This document shows, in pieces, positions 46,311 through 58,864 of a stretch of 64,000 bases of DNA. The translations under genes and the position numbers were made by a program. The stretch lies in contig OZ005699.1 of NCBI GenBank assembly GCA_963930775.1, positions 3,927,501-3,991,500 of the forward strand, written 5' to 3'. How positions within the stretch are numbered: the stretch's first letter is position 1; every line of letters starts with the position of its first letter. A model generated the notes under the pieces. The model made no database searches. It was not told the origin of the DNA and saw only the letters and a list, made by a program, of their open reading frames with translations. Source of the stretch: Cliona cf. orientalis. Taxonomy: Eukaryota; Porifera; Demospongiae; Clionaida; Clionaidae.

Positions 46311-47550
46311 ATCTCAGTAGAGAAGTGTACAACCCCCCTACCCCTGAGGATATGTACCTCTTTTATTATATAATCAGGACTCACACTTACCCCTTATCTA
46401 TTCCTGTAGTGACACACGATTAGGTGTATATAGTATAATTATGCTGGAATGATTATGAGTATTGCTAATAGGTGTGTGTATGCATTATGCTGGCATAATA
46501 AGCATCAACTGGCATAATTTGGGAAGTTTAGAGCACGCAATTGCAAGTAGCTAGTTGTCATGATGCCTGTTATGGACTGGTAAAGGTTGGATCAAAATTA
46601 GCTGGTATCCACTTTGAATCCGAGTAACTTAGGTAGAACTTAAATGGCCGCACAAAACATAATATTATTAGCTACCGCTTTTGTGTGACTATCGCCTATA
46701 GTAGTATGAATCGTGGTCTCCAACTCCCATTACATGCAGTGTCTAATGAATGCACTGGAGTCACGCCTCACCACTGAATGCATGATAATGTGACTCTCGT
46801 GTGTAGGTGTAGCATGGCTGCATGTAACTATTATGCCCGTGTATGTCAGGAGTATTCTACTGGTAAACCCTGCACTTAACAGGGTTCTGGTAGGATCTCT
46901 GCAGATCAGTGCATGATTATCTATGATATGCCCTAGGATCCGGAATAGGGGAAGCCACCTGCATATGTCACTATCTAAACTGAAAGCCTCTGTGACATAC
47001 CTAATTAAACTGCACTTCAGAGTTTTAAGCACTGCATTGATCAGCAAAACACATTGATTCTGACAATGGCAATTGTCTTGTTGTAGCTAAGGACAAGTAG
47101 GTGCCATATTATTTAGAACACATGCAGGTTGTATTTCACTGTAAGGGTTGTCTGACTCTCATGATCAGAAAGTATGCATTGAATCACATATTAAAAGAAT
47201 AATCTAAATGGTGCAGCTGTTGCCTGATTGGATGGTTCGGACAGACAGAAGGGTGGACAAAAATCACCAAACAATTGTTGCAGTATAGTACCCCTCCGTT
47301 GTAGCTAGGGCTAATAAAACTTAGCCTCATGCACTATTAATTAGGTGCATGAGGCTAACCTTGGTTGTAGCTATATACTGACAGATGAGAGGAGAGTATA
47401 GCTAGCTGTCTATAGTCTAGCTGCTGAGCCCAGTCAGTACTATAATATCAGTAGTGTCTGACGTAGCACATTTCTGACACCACAACAGTGCCTGCCATCA
47501 GCTCTCAATAGTTTAGCTTAGTTTTAAATAATATTATTGTGCATGGATAA
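46311..47550. other. Intergenic with dispersed repeats
   Basis: 46440-46620 is a copy of the GCATAAT / ACTGGTAAAGGTTTGATCA repeat also in introns at 14085-14290 and 54625-54830. 47325-47357 holds a hairpin TTAGCCTCATGCAC / GTGCATGAGGCTAA. A 105-codon open frame on the minus strand (46730-47047) is unrecognised and lacks support. Confidence 0.4.
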
Positions 47551-47559
47551 TCACCACTT

Positions 47560-47700
47560 ACTTCCTAAAGACTGGCTGTTGGATCCGATTTCCAGTCTGA
47601 TGAGCTGTCGAGATTCTCTGTGTGTCTGCTCAATCTCGCACTGAGAAAAGATGGAGTGTGCTCTGTCTGAATAGTGAGGGTTTTCTCTGGATCCATGCTA
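47560..47700 (-). other. Possible orphan exon
   Basis: On the minus strand an acceptor-like GCTAG before CATGGATCC and a donor-like GGAA/GTAAGT bracket about 45 codons (PHYSDRAHSIFSQCEIEQTH, then RLEIGSNSQSLG). A second frame with an ATG is also open and ends at TAG. No partner exons or family recognised. Confidence 0.2.
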
Positions 47701-48490
47701 GCTATAGCCAAAAATACATTGAGAGGTCTGACATCAGGAATCCGATGCTATGTCATCCTTACAATTTAGCTATTGCTGTATATGATGGCATATAATGATA
47801 TTACTTTTTTGAGCACACTTGAATAAAATTATTATAGCGCCTTTTATATGTGTACATAGCTGAAAGGCTGCTAAAATTGTCAGTTTATGATAGTCTTGCA
47901 TGACATTGTGTTCCATCAATGTCCATGGGCCATCAGATGCAGTGTGCAAATTAATCAGCACAACTCTAGATCTCTCGCCTACCCAAGGTAGCTAAACACA
48001 ATGATTTGAGATGATGACTTTCATGAGAGGCACACGCATGCAGTGTCATTTTCAGTGTGTAGTATTAAAGTATGAAAGGTTTCATAACTTCTTTAAGAAT
48101 TACTTCTCTGAAGGATCAAGGCTTGCTCTCATCCTCTGAAGTTCTTATTAATGGGCACACCATCACCACTGGATTTCCAGATTTGAATATAATAATAATA
48201 ATTGTAGGCTTATTAGACTCTATTGCAGGTATTTTCCCCAATGTTTACCTGTCATACGAAATATACGTATACAGGAAAGCTTCTGAACATTGTGGATTTT
48301 GCTATCCAGCAGTGAAAATCAGCGTTGGAATTATAACTGTATAAAGCCCAGAAAGTATATTGTCTGGATTTGTTTAAAATAAACTCCAACTCCTGCAGCA
48401 AGCCAAAACAGCACTTTTCATCCCAATAAAGGCACTGTTGAGATGATTCCGTCATCCAAACTATCATCCAGACCACAATAATTATGCATG
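47701..48490. other. Intergenic sequence, no gene seen
   Basis: AT-rich; open frames on both strands (for example 48072-48344) have no recognisable motifs. Confidence 0.35.
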
Positions 48491-48932
48491 CACTGTAAAA
48501 ACTCAAGGGTTGTTTCAATCCATTTGGGTTACCTCAGTTGCAAAAGAAATGTCTCAGTAACTCACATACTATTAGCCCATTGTAAACAGAATAACTCACA
48601 TTCAGTCGTATAGCCCATTGACTACTAATGGTTAAGTATTGCCACGGTAAGGTATTTTAGTTTCTATAGTATACTACATTAGTAATGAGTTAATAAATTG
48701 AGATATTGCTACAACAATTCAATTGATTAACTCATTACTGGTTCAATAACTCAACTGATTAACTCGTTACTAATGTAGTAGAAATAAAATACTTTACATT
48801 ACTTAACCATTAGTATATAGTCAATGGGCTATACGACTGAATGTGAGCTATTCTGTTTACAATATGGGCTACATTCCTTTTGCAACTGAGGTAACCCAAA
48901 TGGATTGAAACAACCCTTGAGTTTTTACAGTG
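48491..48932. mobile_element. Foldback element with CACTGTAAAAACTCAAGGGT ends (442 bp)
   Basis: The two halves are inverted copies over roughly 180 bases each: CACTGTAAAAACTCAAGGGT..., the AACCCAAATGG.. segment, AATAGCTCACATTCAGTCGT and TTAACTCATTACTAATGTAG on both sides. ATGCATG flanks each end (48484-48490 and 48933-48939), a likely 7-bp target duplication. No coding frame. Confidence 0.85.
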
Positions 48933-48939
48933 ATGCATG

Positions 48940-50754
48940 TGTATGAAGATCCTGAATTTCATTATAATGGGGCAAGTACCGAGTACCTTGCATGGTAAAA
49001 GGTACATCAGTGCGAAGGCTGTTGCCAGCCTGAAAGTAGTCTTAATTATTGTTATTATTGCCTTGTCGGTGAAAGGGAAAAAAATGCAAAATCGTGATCC
49101 CTGGCAAAATTACACTTGCATAATATTATTATGCCTTGCGTTTGAGGCTTCAGTTTACTATTATAATATTATTGCTGCAAGGTAACATCGTATTGGCTAG
49201 CCATTTGATGCAAGATCTGATCTTGTGGCTAGATTCATTGACATATATTGGCCCTTCAGTCATAACTAATGAAATATTAGTAGTGTATACATAATGTAGT
49301 GATGCCTACCTAATATTATTCTCTATCGAGTATAAAACTCATACACTGATGCCTTGTGAGACTTTGCATTTTCGGTCTTTTTTTGGTAACCATAAACAGC
49401 CAGGTGCAGAAATTTCCCATGCTATCTAGCTATATACCTCAGTGCAGCCTCTGTATAGCTACTTGCACAATTTTAATAGCTATTATCGAGGGATTTCCCC
49501 AGAATTGAATCCAAATAGGGTGATTCATATAGGCTTTTAATTATGTTATAGCTTTAAACTCCACCCATTTCTTTGATAAGTCAAACCCGGGTGGCCCACC
49601 CTGATTCTGAGGTATGGTGAGGAACCACTGCATCTATCAGGATGACTGATAAGATATTTCCTGGATGGAGGGGAAAATGGAGGTCAAGTCGAGCTCCAGT
49701 TGACTCTGAATACACAAGTCCCTGGACCGATTGTATTTCATCAGGTTTGACCACGTCTGCTATTAATAATAGATCAGACGAGGATCCTTGCACACTCTCT
49801 GATGGATCATTTGTGTGTATTGCACTGCCTGGTAATTGGCTGCACTGCTTACAACCTCAACCAGAAGGATAACAGCCCTACGCATAGTAGTACTGGTGAG
49901 GCTAGGGATGCCTCCATCTTTCAATCATGGTCCAAGGAGATATTAATATTCTCTATCTTGGTACCACACAAATGATTGGGGGAAAATCCTAGCTATTTGC
50001 TTCCATATAAGGTAAGATTGAATCAATCATAATTATTGTTGGGTTCAATTCACTGTCTTGATCTGCAAATTCATTTGATAGCATCCAATGAACTATTGCT
50101 GGTTCTTCAAGTATCCAAACTAATTTAATAGTCATTGCATGTGAGGGGGAGGGGCCAAATTCGTGAAGGTGGGGATGATTACTGTTTCCCTCATTCCTGT
50201 TCCCAGACCCCCATAGATTGTGGTCCACCACAGCTATACATAATATAGCTACTTGATTACCAATTCTCAGCTCCCTTATACTTCAAAAATATTCTTACGC
50301 TACTGCTGCTTCATCTAGTTCTGTATACTACACGGACAACTAGGATCTATTGTAAGGATTTGCAGTGTGTATGCATGCTACAGATCCACATGTATACATA
50401 ATTATATATAGCACCAATCCCAGTATAGTCCATGAGAGATCAGCAGGATAAAAAATTTATCAATCACAACGCTATATGTGAGCACCTAAATTAAACTATT
50501 GGAGTAAAAGATGATCGATGCTCTTATAAACAGCAGCCACATGCATGCGTGCATGCCATACAATATAATTAATTTTTGTAATCCAAACTAATTAGTCAGC
50601 TAGAAATGTCCAAGCAGTTGGTCATGCATTTTCACAATCGGAGCATTGACAAAATAATGTTACAGTACAAGATTAAAGCACTTGTTTAGTAAAATGGAGA
50701 AGACTTACAAGATGCAGTTGCATGAGCTTAATCACATCAATCACCTACAAAATT
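48940..50754. other. Intergenic sequence, no supported gene
   Basis: Open frames at 49581-49872 on both strands are moderately long but overlap each other and show no splice signals or family motifs. Otherwise AT-rich. Confidence 0.35.
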
Positions 50755-50850
50755 TAGTTTGTGGTGGCATATCCGATTGTGAACGGAAAATGAACATGCG
50801 TGTGCAATACTATCTCGTCCGTTCACAGTCGGATATGCCACCGCAAACTA
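50755..50850. mobile_element. 96-bp foldback element
   Basis: TAGTTTGTGGTGGCATATCC.. and its inverse ..GGATATGCCACCGCAAACTA form 33-bp arms around a 30-base centre. A minimal MITE or structured repeat. Confidence 0.75.
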
Positions 50851-50927
50851 TGTAATGCCATAAAGATGCAATCTGATTGGTCGCGCCTCATATGAGGCCG
50901 TGGACAACTCTATGTATAGCACTTTAC

Positions 50928-51250
50928 CAGACTCTCTCCCTCCCCCTCCCGAGGTGTAAGAGTCTGGCTGCACGAGACTAAACATGGTCTGCCCACATCA
51001 TCTATAGTGACCCTGCGCGCATGCGCAAGGGGTAAAGTAATCGGTCGTGTCGTCATTGTCGTTGTTGTCATTAGCACTGAAAATCGCCATATCTCGAGGT
51101 CTAGGCACCGGAGCGACTAGTAAGCACAATGAATAAGTTGCATTTGGTGAAAAACGGGCTTCAGCGTGATTCGAATCGAGGGACACGATCCATGAGCGTC
51201 ACAAATAGTGCCCTTTTGTTAGCCTCCATAACCACACCTATCGACAGTGC
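50928..51250. repeat. Two dispersed repeats in succession
   Basis: 50928-50984 is copy 2 of the ACCAGACTCTCTCCCTCCCC repeat. 51005-51250 is copy 3 of the GCGCATGCGC repeat, with TTCGAATCGAGGGACACGAT matching the 2.5-kb copy inverted. Confidence 0.6.
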
Positions 51251-52600
51251 CCATTCAATGCATTATGCATGCAGGCCTTGTGCACAATAACTAATTTGCA
51301 AGTTTATTACAATGTCATAATCACATGATAATGATGTATCAATGTTTGCCTCACTCATTTGTGCCACCCATGCCCATAAGGGATCTCCTATAGAACAGAC
51401 AAGACCCTAGAGACTAACCCTGACAAACAATCTTATCAAAAACCCAACCCCTTACCCCTCTTGATCGTACATGGCCTTGTCCGTTGTTTATATTATTATA
51501 GGAGGTCCCCCAAGAGTACCTACATAATATGATCCTCTATCAGTGCCTCCAAGTGTACGGTATTTTTAGCTACTGATCATGAATCCTGACCATGCAGATG
51601 AAAATACTGAAAATTTGGGGATTTAGTACATACATCACATACTATGGAGCTCTGTAAAAATTTTGTTTAGTAGCATGCAAAATGCTGAAAAATGGAAATG
51701 TTTATACTGAATGACAGGAGAACAGCATGAGGGTAAGACTTAGTAGTTTCACAGAATAAATGTGGGACAAATGGTGTCCCAAATAAGGGTAGTGTGGGAC
51801 GTGGGACAATTTGTCTGAAAGAGGGACTGTCCCACTCAAAGTGGGACGGTTGGACAGTCTGGTACTGATGGGTTAGATCCCAAGTTTATTAAACTCAAAT
51901 GAGCTTTTAGTTCTGAGTAATAACACATTGCTATTAATTTCGTTGTAAGAGAGTGTCAGGTTTTATACTTCGATGACCATTTTCATTCGTATGTAATTGA
52001 GGTCACAGCTAACAAATTAGTTGTTGCTGATTTATATGATTACAATGTATATCATTCACATACAATCAACAGCAATTTGCATATTGGACTGAAATATTAT
52101 GTTTTTTTCCTTTTTCAACTTCAACCATTTTGCCAGAATTATTAGTTTAATTATTACTTACATGTATGCCAATACCAGTAATGAAATTATCTCACAATCT
52201 TTAATGTCACTCTCTACTATGGCCATGTGCATTTTTAACTTCTCTACTTCTCTTAACCTTCTATTTGGGGTTTTTTTTATTGATGTTATACCTATAATGT
52301 ATCATAGCATTCGATCTAATCTCTATATAGTGTTTTCGGCACATGTAGAGAAAATGTAGCATGGTTTCAGTTTTTCTTAATTTAGCTGTTCTGTCAACAC
52401 AATGTTTGTCATTCTAGACAGTGCATGTGAGCACACAAGTACAGTACTTGTACAACTGAAATCATGAATGTCAGTATCAGCACATTAAGTATTTGACTCA
52501 CATAAATTTCACGGTATCGACAACACTGTGATCATGATGATTCTCCCTTTCTAACTCAATCTGAGTAGCTGTTTTTGTTGCCAGCTGAATTTCTCTTATC
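51251..52600. other. Intergenic sequence, no gene seen
   Basis: AT-rich. A hydrophobic open frame at 52099-52359 looks like translated AT-rich DNA. TGGGACA-type motifs repeat around 51760-51850. Confidence 0.35.
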
Positions 52601-52702
52601 CAGTTGAGAAGAAACGAGTTTAGCTCTTCTTCCTAACCTTGAAGTTCCCATCAAACTGAGGATCAATTGCGATAGCTTGTATTCCTGCATACATTTTGAA
52701 TC
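52600..52702 (-). pseudogene. Possible VPS41-like fragment
   Basis: The minus strand reads GIQAIAIDPQF, then NFKVRKKS, a stop, TRFFSTG and another stop. The pattern AIA(I/L)DP..(x)..S(x)RF(x)TG resembles the N-terminal beta-propeller of VPS41, a vacuolar/HOPS subunit. With two stops and only about 30 residues it would be a decayed exon. Chance similarity is possible. Confidence 0.2.
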
Positions 52703-53195
52703 ACCATACACTACATGTACAACCTGTACTCATACATTACCGTTCCGTCTTTTTGCCTGTACTTCCATGCCAAGAGTACATTGTTCCATGCCTATATTCC
52801 ACTGGGTTGATTCACATCACAAAACATATACATACTCCAAAACCTGTGTAATAATAATCGAATGAATTGAGCAAATTAACTATCATACTAATCAGAATTA
52901 CCTACCTATTCCTTATTGTAACCAAAATTGATAAAAACTTCCATTGCCGGTAGAAATAACCTCTGCATAGTAATTTTGTCCATGGAATGTGTGGGTTATT
53001 TTAACTGTTACAGTTATATTAAACTGTAATGGGTATATATACTACTATAAGTAAAATTTACCACATGACAGTTGATTTAACCGTATACAAAACATCTCTA
53101 ATATCACTGATTGTAATCTTTGGGAAAAAGTATTGAATGCATTTGAATGTGAGCAGACAAGTATTATACTGCGGTGCTGTATGTATGCCCAAGCC

Positions 53196-55670
53196 ATGGC
53201 AGCTATGACAGTGAAAATTCTTGTGGCTGTTCTCTTCCTTAAGATTTCTCATAATGCTGCTTGTAAGGCATCTGACAAGTTCAATAATAATGATTCGTAA
53301 GTGACCATGCAGCTAGTACTTGATTTCATGACTGCATGTAGATATATTGACATTCAAATTTCAAGTTACCGGAGGTATTTCAACCATATGGAACGGGAAT
53401 GCCTTTATGTGCCCTGCTTCTGGTAATGAGATCATCCTTCTTCACAGTCGATTCAACAATGGAACCAGTGGGACATGCAATGATATTAATAATGGTGTCA
53501 TTATTGTGGGAGAAAGTATTGAAGTAAATGGAAGCAAATATTTAATTATCGTGCACAGCTTAATATTTCTTTCAGCTCTTCTTTGATTGGAAAAACTGTT
53601 AACTGTGTCAGGGACGATGGTCAGAATGATTCAGTGGTTTCAAATTACACCATTCCAAGTGATATTAATATTATCAGTATAATAATAATTATTACGACGT
53701 ATTTTTGTCACACTGTATGCACGCAGATAACACCCACCCCCACACGAATTCAACTGAATCAGATGTTCCAAGTCCTGGTATCGTCAACAATATATACATT
53801 TTTATAATGTCTCATCATTTTTTTATTCTGGTATAGGAAGTACACCACTAGGCCTGGAAATATTCATGGCCATTGCAGGTGGTTGTTTGACACTTATCCT
53901 CACTGGAGCAGTGCTGGTGATAATACTTGCTACTATAGTAGGCATATGACCAAAAACAATCCAAGATCGAAGGAGCTCAGAACAGGAGAAACTCCTGGAT
54001 CAACAGAATCATCTGATTATTGCCCTCAAAGGTAATCTGTGAGCTGTTCGTACAGTACTGTAGCTAAGTTACTGCAATCCTCATCTATTATACAGAGTTG
54101 AACAGCCTAGCAGTCCAGAGCCTATATTTCACTGTGTTCCCTCCAAAGCCGTTAGTCAATTAAACTTAAACTGGATTATAATATTATTATGAGTAATAAT
54201 GGTGACTAATTCATGTACTAGATGACAGGACCTGATGGGTACAGTCTTTGTGTACTAAACAATGTCAATGAAAGTGTCATTGTGGTAAATCAAGAAGATG
54301 TAGCTATTAATATCGTTTATTGTTAAAAATTTAAATTCCGTGCATACAGACAAATAGCAATTACAGTTATCTTGAGGACCCTGAGGACTCACTGGAGATT
54401 TTGGTATAATAATATACAGTATCTCTTTGCATTATTATTGTGTGTTTTCAATCACTAACTTAAAGGAGGAGGAACAGAGCGATGGGATCAATCGCAGATC
54501 TGGTTGTTTGCGAATTGAAGGTAAAAAATGTTGCTATGATTGTATACTCTTGAATCTCCTGGGAAAAATATAAATCCGACGGCAACTCTGGCTATATAGT
54601 ATATCCTGGTAACTTAAATTATACTGGCATAATTTTGAGCATAATAGGTGTGTATAAGCATTTGAGAATTATGCTAGCATTATAGGCATCAACAGGCAGA
54701 ATTTTAGGGTTAATATAAGTTACTAATAGCTGTTTAACATGAGTAGCTAATTTGACAATGGCTGCCTACATGGACTGGTAAAGGTTTGATCAGTCAGCTG
54801 GTACCTATAGCAGCATGAATGGCAGCACTCGACGATAGTGTCACTGACTCTCATTGTATCTCATTACATCCATAGTAGCAATTTACTTTTCTAAAACAGT
54901 AAAGGTATCGAATCGTAAGGGTATCAAATCGTGAAATATGGTACAGATACTGGTGAATATGGAAAATGGTTCTTAAAGTTCATCATCTGTCAAGTTAGGC
55001 CACTTAGCTTACATTTGACGATTACATAACATTTAAGTATGCTACTTACATACATAGTGACCCTTTACCATAATACAAAATGGAATCATGACCATACGAT
55101 GGCTATATTAATCGAATTATACACTAAGTCTTTTGTAGGTTTGATTTTCATTTTCATGGCACATGCTCCTCACACACTAAAGCATTAGATAATGTATAGG
55201 TTACTTTAATACATGATTGTCTGCTTTCAGATGAATCCCTGGATCTTGACAGTTTGTTGGTAAAACTTCATGGTAGAGTAGATACCCAGTGGTTTGCTCT
55301 TGGAACAGCTCTTGGCATACCCACTGAATTCCTAGACAACCTTAAAAGTTATGATTACCCGGATAAAGATTGTATGGTGGAAATGTTGGACTACTGGTTG
55401 AGAAACCATCCCGATCAGCCAACATGGAAGGAGATAGCTGATGCCATTGAAGACATTCACGATTACTTGCTTGCCAAAAGCATAAAGGCAGTCTATGACG
55501 TGCCAAGTAAGCATAACTATCAAATATTATCTTGTCATTGCATGCATCTTAAATCCATGCAGCATCATTAATGGGAATTGGAGATCGTAATTCAGTTCGT
55601 GTATGATGGCCATAATAATAATTGTATATTATCAATTATAGCTATAATAGTCCATGAACGAGACTTATAG
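53196..55670 (+). pseudogene. Ig / death-domain receptor copy B, decayed
   Basis: All nine exons of the 12684-14956 gene are recognisable, from the signal peptide (KILVAVLFLKIS) to the last exon at 55651-55670. Lesions: the first exon is longer by four bases (AATAATGATTC against AATAGTT), which changes its phase; an 8-base net insertion in the Ig exon near 53540 shifts the frame; and an extra 8 bases after the membrane segment near 53935 lead to TGA. The death-domain exon (about 55231-55506) remains open, with a few substitutions (DNLKSYDYPDKDC). Three frame-breaking changes make a full-length receptor impossible, so it is called a pseudogene. A truncated transcript is conceivable. Confidence 0.85.
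54895..55090 (-). repeat. Dispersed repeat in pseudogene intron
   Basis: GGTGAATATGGAAAATGGTTC, ATGTAAGTAGC-type and related segments are the inverted counterpart of 41205-41400. Absent from the corresponding intron of block A. Confidence 0.6.
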
Positions 55671-57228
55671 TATGGATTGGCAAGCTGCATTAAGTCAGAC
55701 TGATTTTAGACTTGTACAAATTATAAGACTCTGCGAGAATGATATTATTATAGTAGCTAAATGCTGCTGTACAAATATTGTTTACTGGAATGATTTTTGG
55801 GATTGTGCATAATATAGCAATACAGATGATAATGTGCCATTGTCACACAAATACACAAATTAAAAGTCCATAAAATGTAACAGCATCATCATATAACTAT
55901 ATACATGAAACGAGGAAACCAGTCGCACAATGTACCTATATAATATGATTTGAGCTATCCCAAGTGTGTCCAGAATAGATTCTACTGCATGTGCATTGTT
56001 AGCGATTCATCAATATTAATGGCTAGAGCTAGTCAGCCACTGATCTCGTAGGATTCTATAGCCCATTCCCAGACTGCTGCCCATCTAGCAAATTAAAACC
56101 ACCAAATCGCCTCAAGCAATGCTGCATAGGGTGGCTCTAGAATAATTCCATTTTGTAAACAGAATTCTACTGAGCATGCTCAGACTAGTACTGTGTTGTG
56201 CTCCTAGACGGTAAATGAATTATGGAGCAGTCTAATCACCATCTTGAATGTTATTATGATGTCTTCTGACTCTGATAATATAGCTGGACCATTGTATGGT
56301 AAAGGGTCACTACGTATGTAAGCGCCATACTTCAATTATGCAATGTTACATAATTTTCAAAAACGTTTGCATGGGGATTTTTATAAATGGTAAGGATCGT
56401 CGGATAGAAAAGTATGCATTCGAAGGAATGAATAGTGGTCATGTACGTCGCGTCCTGCCAGATGGTACTACATGATTCATTGTGCTTTGTTGGTCAGTTG
56501 TCAATGCTGTAACAGTGTAAACAGGAAGTGGCTGCAAGTGCATAATAATTATAAGGTAGTCATAGAGGCTTCCAGTTTAAGTAACATAGCCAAGTGCCTC
56601 CCCCTGCTCCTGACCTAGTATACCAGAACCGGGCCCTGTTCAGGTGCCGTGGCAGGGTATGTAGTTACTCCATATACAGTGAGCCACACTATATACACAC
56701 ACAAGTCATACATACATATAGCAGTGCTAGCTGAACTGTCCTAAAGCATCACAGACCCTTCCATTCTCTTTTGACATGACATGCATAAGGTTCTGTACTC
56801 CAGGGCATTCATTGAGAGTATTTAATGGGCTCAAGTCTCAACTAACTGGCCTGACAAAGATTGTCAAAATGTAATGCTTGCAATATACTGCCTGAAATCT
56901 CCAGAGTGTATCTCTGTAGTCATATAATATATTAGATTGTGCAATGTGCACACGGGGTATATCCTCTACAGAGCTCTAGAGCTGGTATTGCACAAGCTGG
57001 AGTAAATGATTAAGCTATATATGCCAAAATAACATGTCGATAAATATGAGAATCTATGCTGCATTCAGTTCCTTTCTTGGAATCCACATGCAACAGCAGG
57101 CCCCATTGCCCAACTAATTGCCAAGCCATATATACAAGAGCTAGGATGTCACAGACAGATCAGGCTTGTACAGTGGATAAACATTTTAATCATGTGGATA
57201 TTTACTTTCTTTAAAGATCGTATATCTA
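55671..57228. other. Intergenic, partly matching block A
   Basis: 55671-56420 matches 14957-15700. From about 56440 to 57228 the sequence is not in block A, and no gene is seen. Confidence 0.4.
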
Positions 57229-57635
57229 CAGGGCCGGGGGAAGGTAGAAAAGTATGGTGAGGCTAAAGTGGCAGCATATTGATGTGCAAGGGGTACAAGG
57301 GGGGGGGGGGCCTAGTATCTCCTTCCCCCAGAATTATATTTCTGAGATGGACACTTTCAGCTGTATTAACTCTCAGTTCATGGATGATGCCTGGTCGCTA
57401 AAATCTCTAAGACCAGGACTACAGATGCTATTATAATGGTAGTTGCACGTGCATATAGCGCATGCATGTGGTTGCTCGAGCGTGCGCTTAAGCGCTTGCG
57501 CAGAACTCGCGGTAGGCGTGGTTCATAGTTTCAGCATTGCAGGAACGCCCAACTATATAGCACATTGCTACGAAAATCAGACCAAATATTGCTCAGGCCA
57601 TGGCCTGAGCAGCCGGAGCGGCTCCCCCGGCCCTG
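57229..57635. mobile_element. CAGGGCCGGGGGA-ended element (about 407 bp)
   Basis: Left end CAGGGCCGGGGGAAG and right end CTCCCCCGGCCCTG are inverted repeats. ATCTA lies on both sides with one extra A on the right. It contains a CATGGCCTGAGC / GCTCAGGCCATG palindrome near 57590. hAT-like ends, no transposase. Confidence 0.65.
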
Positions 57636-58720
57636 AATCTATGTTACCAATGTTAGTGACCCCTTACTAATAAATTTTATACTCCTTGAGCCTCTGTTTA
57701 GACATAGCTATATTATATATAATAATTATAGTCAATGCTATAGCTATCTTTGGTTAAACCTTAGACATACCTGCTTTGTGCATGTGGGTAATAATATTAT
57801 AATGATGTATGCTATTGAGCTATATCTGGGAAATCCTGGAAGAGAAACTTCAATAAGTTCCTAAACCATTAATTTTTATGATTAGCCAATTAGTTTGTAT
57901 GTTGCAGCAAAGGAAGTTCAAACACCACAGCACAAAAATCCTATAAAAATATTATTATGGTTGATTGATTTGCTACAAGTTTTATTATGACCATCCTCCC
58001 ATATTATATATATTATTATGCCAACATAAGATTATTATAGTTTTTTCATGTGATCATAAAAAAAGTGTAGCTAGCTATATTATAGTATCGCAATATACCT
58101 TGATCCTTACTGTAGCTATAGCCCCACTTAATTCAAGCTCTCAAAGCTCCATTTTAAACTGAGAAGTCACCTCTTGATAACTGATTCTCGGCCCATGGGT
58201 GACTATTATGGACATATTCCACTTACTATTATTATACAGGAAACCATTAGAATATTATTTTTTGATATTATCTATCATTGTGTGGTTTAATTAATGATTA
58301 CACTGTAGGCAATGCAAGTCAGATCAAACGCAAGATCAATCCCATACTATAATGTGCACACATACGTACTTGAAACCTTCAAAAATGTAAAACCATTAAA
58401 CTCACGATTCTCAATGGATCGTAATAGTAATAAAGCACTATAGCGTAAAACCCTTGGCACACAAAAATCACTGCCTGTTATAATGATCATGAGGTGTTAA
58501 TCACATATACTTCTATATTTAACATGAGAAATCTACCCTGCAACATCATAGTAGTAGAAATTAAATATTATAGGCCTTTAGTGTGGTCATTGAATTTGAT
58601 ATCTACTGATCTAGAGTGGCTTAAATTAATTCTATCCACTAAAGAGGAATTTGGCTAAAAAGGAATTATCGCGGTAATTCTCCATCAAAGGTGGTATAAT
58701 AATAAGTCCATTATACGGAA
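57636..58720. other. Intergenic sequence, no gene seen
   Basis: Very AT-rich with many ATAATATTAT runs. Nothing recognisable. Confidence 0.4.
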
Positions 58721-58724
58721 TAGC

Positions 58725-58864
58725 AGGGTGTCCGCTGTTGAGGGGGTTTGAATATAATATTGAAGTCTAATTGGAAATACAATCCGGACCATGATTCAGA
58801 ATTGTCTGTTATAACGCAGGTGTCCGCCATTGAGGGGTGTCCGCTAAGCGGGGCCCCACTGTAT
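58725..58864. mobile_element. Pogo-like right end
   Basis: Repeated GGTGTCCGC motifs ending GTGTCCGCTAAGCGGGGCCC-CACTG-TA match the form of a pogo/Tigger-type terminal repeat with TA target. The left end could not be fixed (perhaps near 58615). Confidence 0.45.

Noticed and set aside
46730..47047. 105-codon minus-strand frame
   Set aside because: No recognised motif, no splice sites and no counterpart elsewhere.
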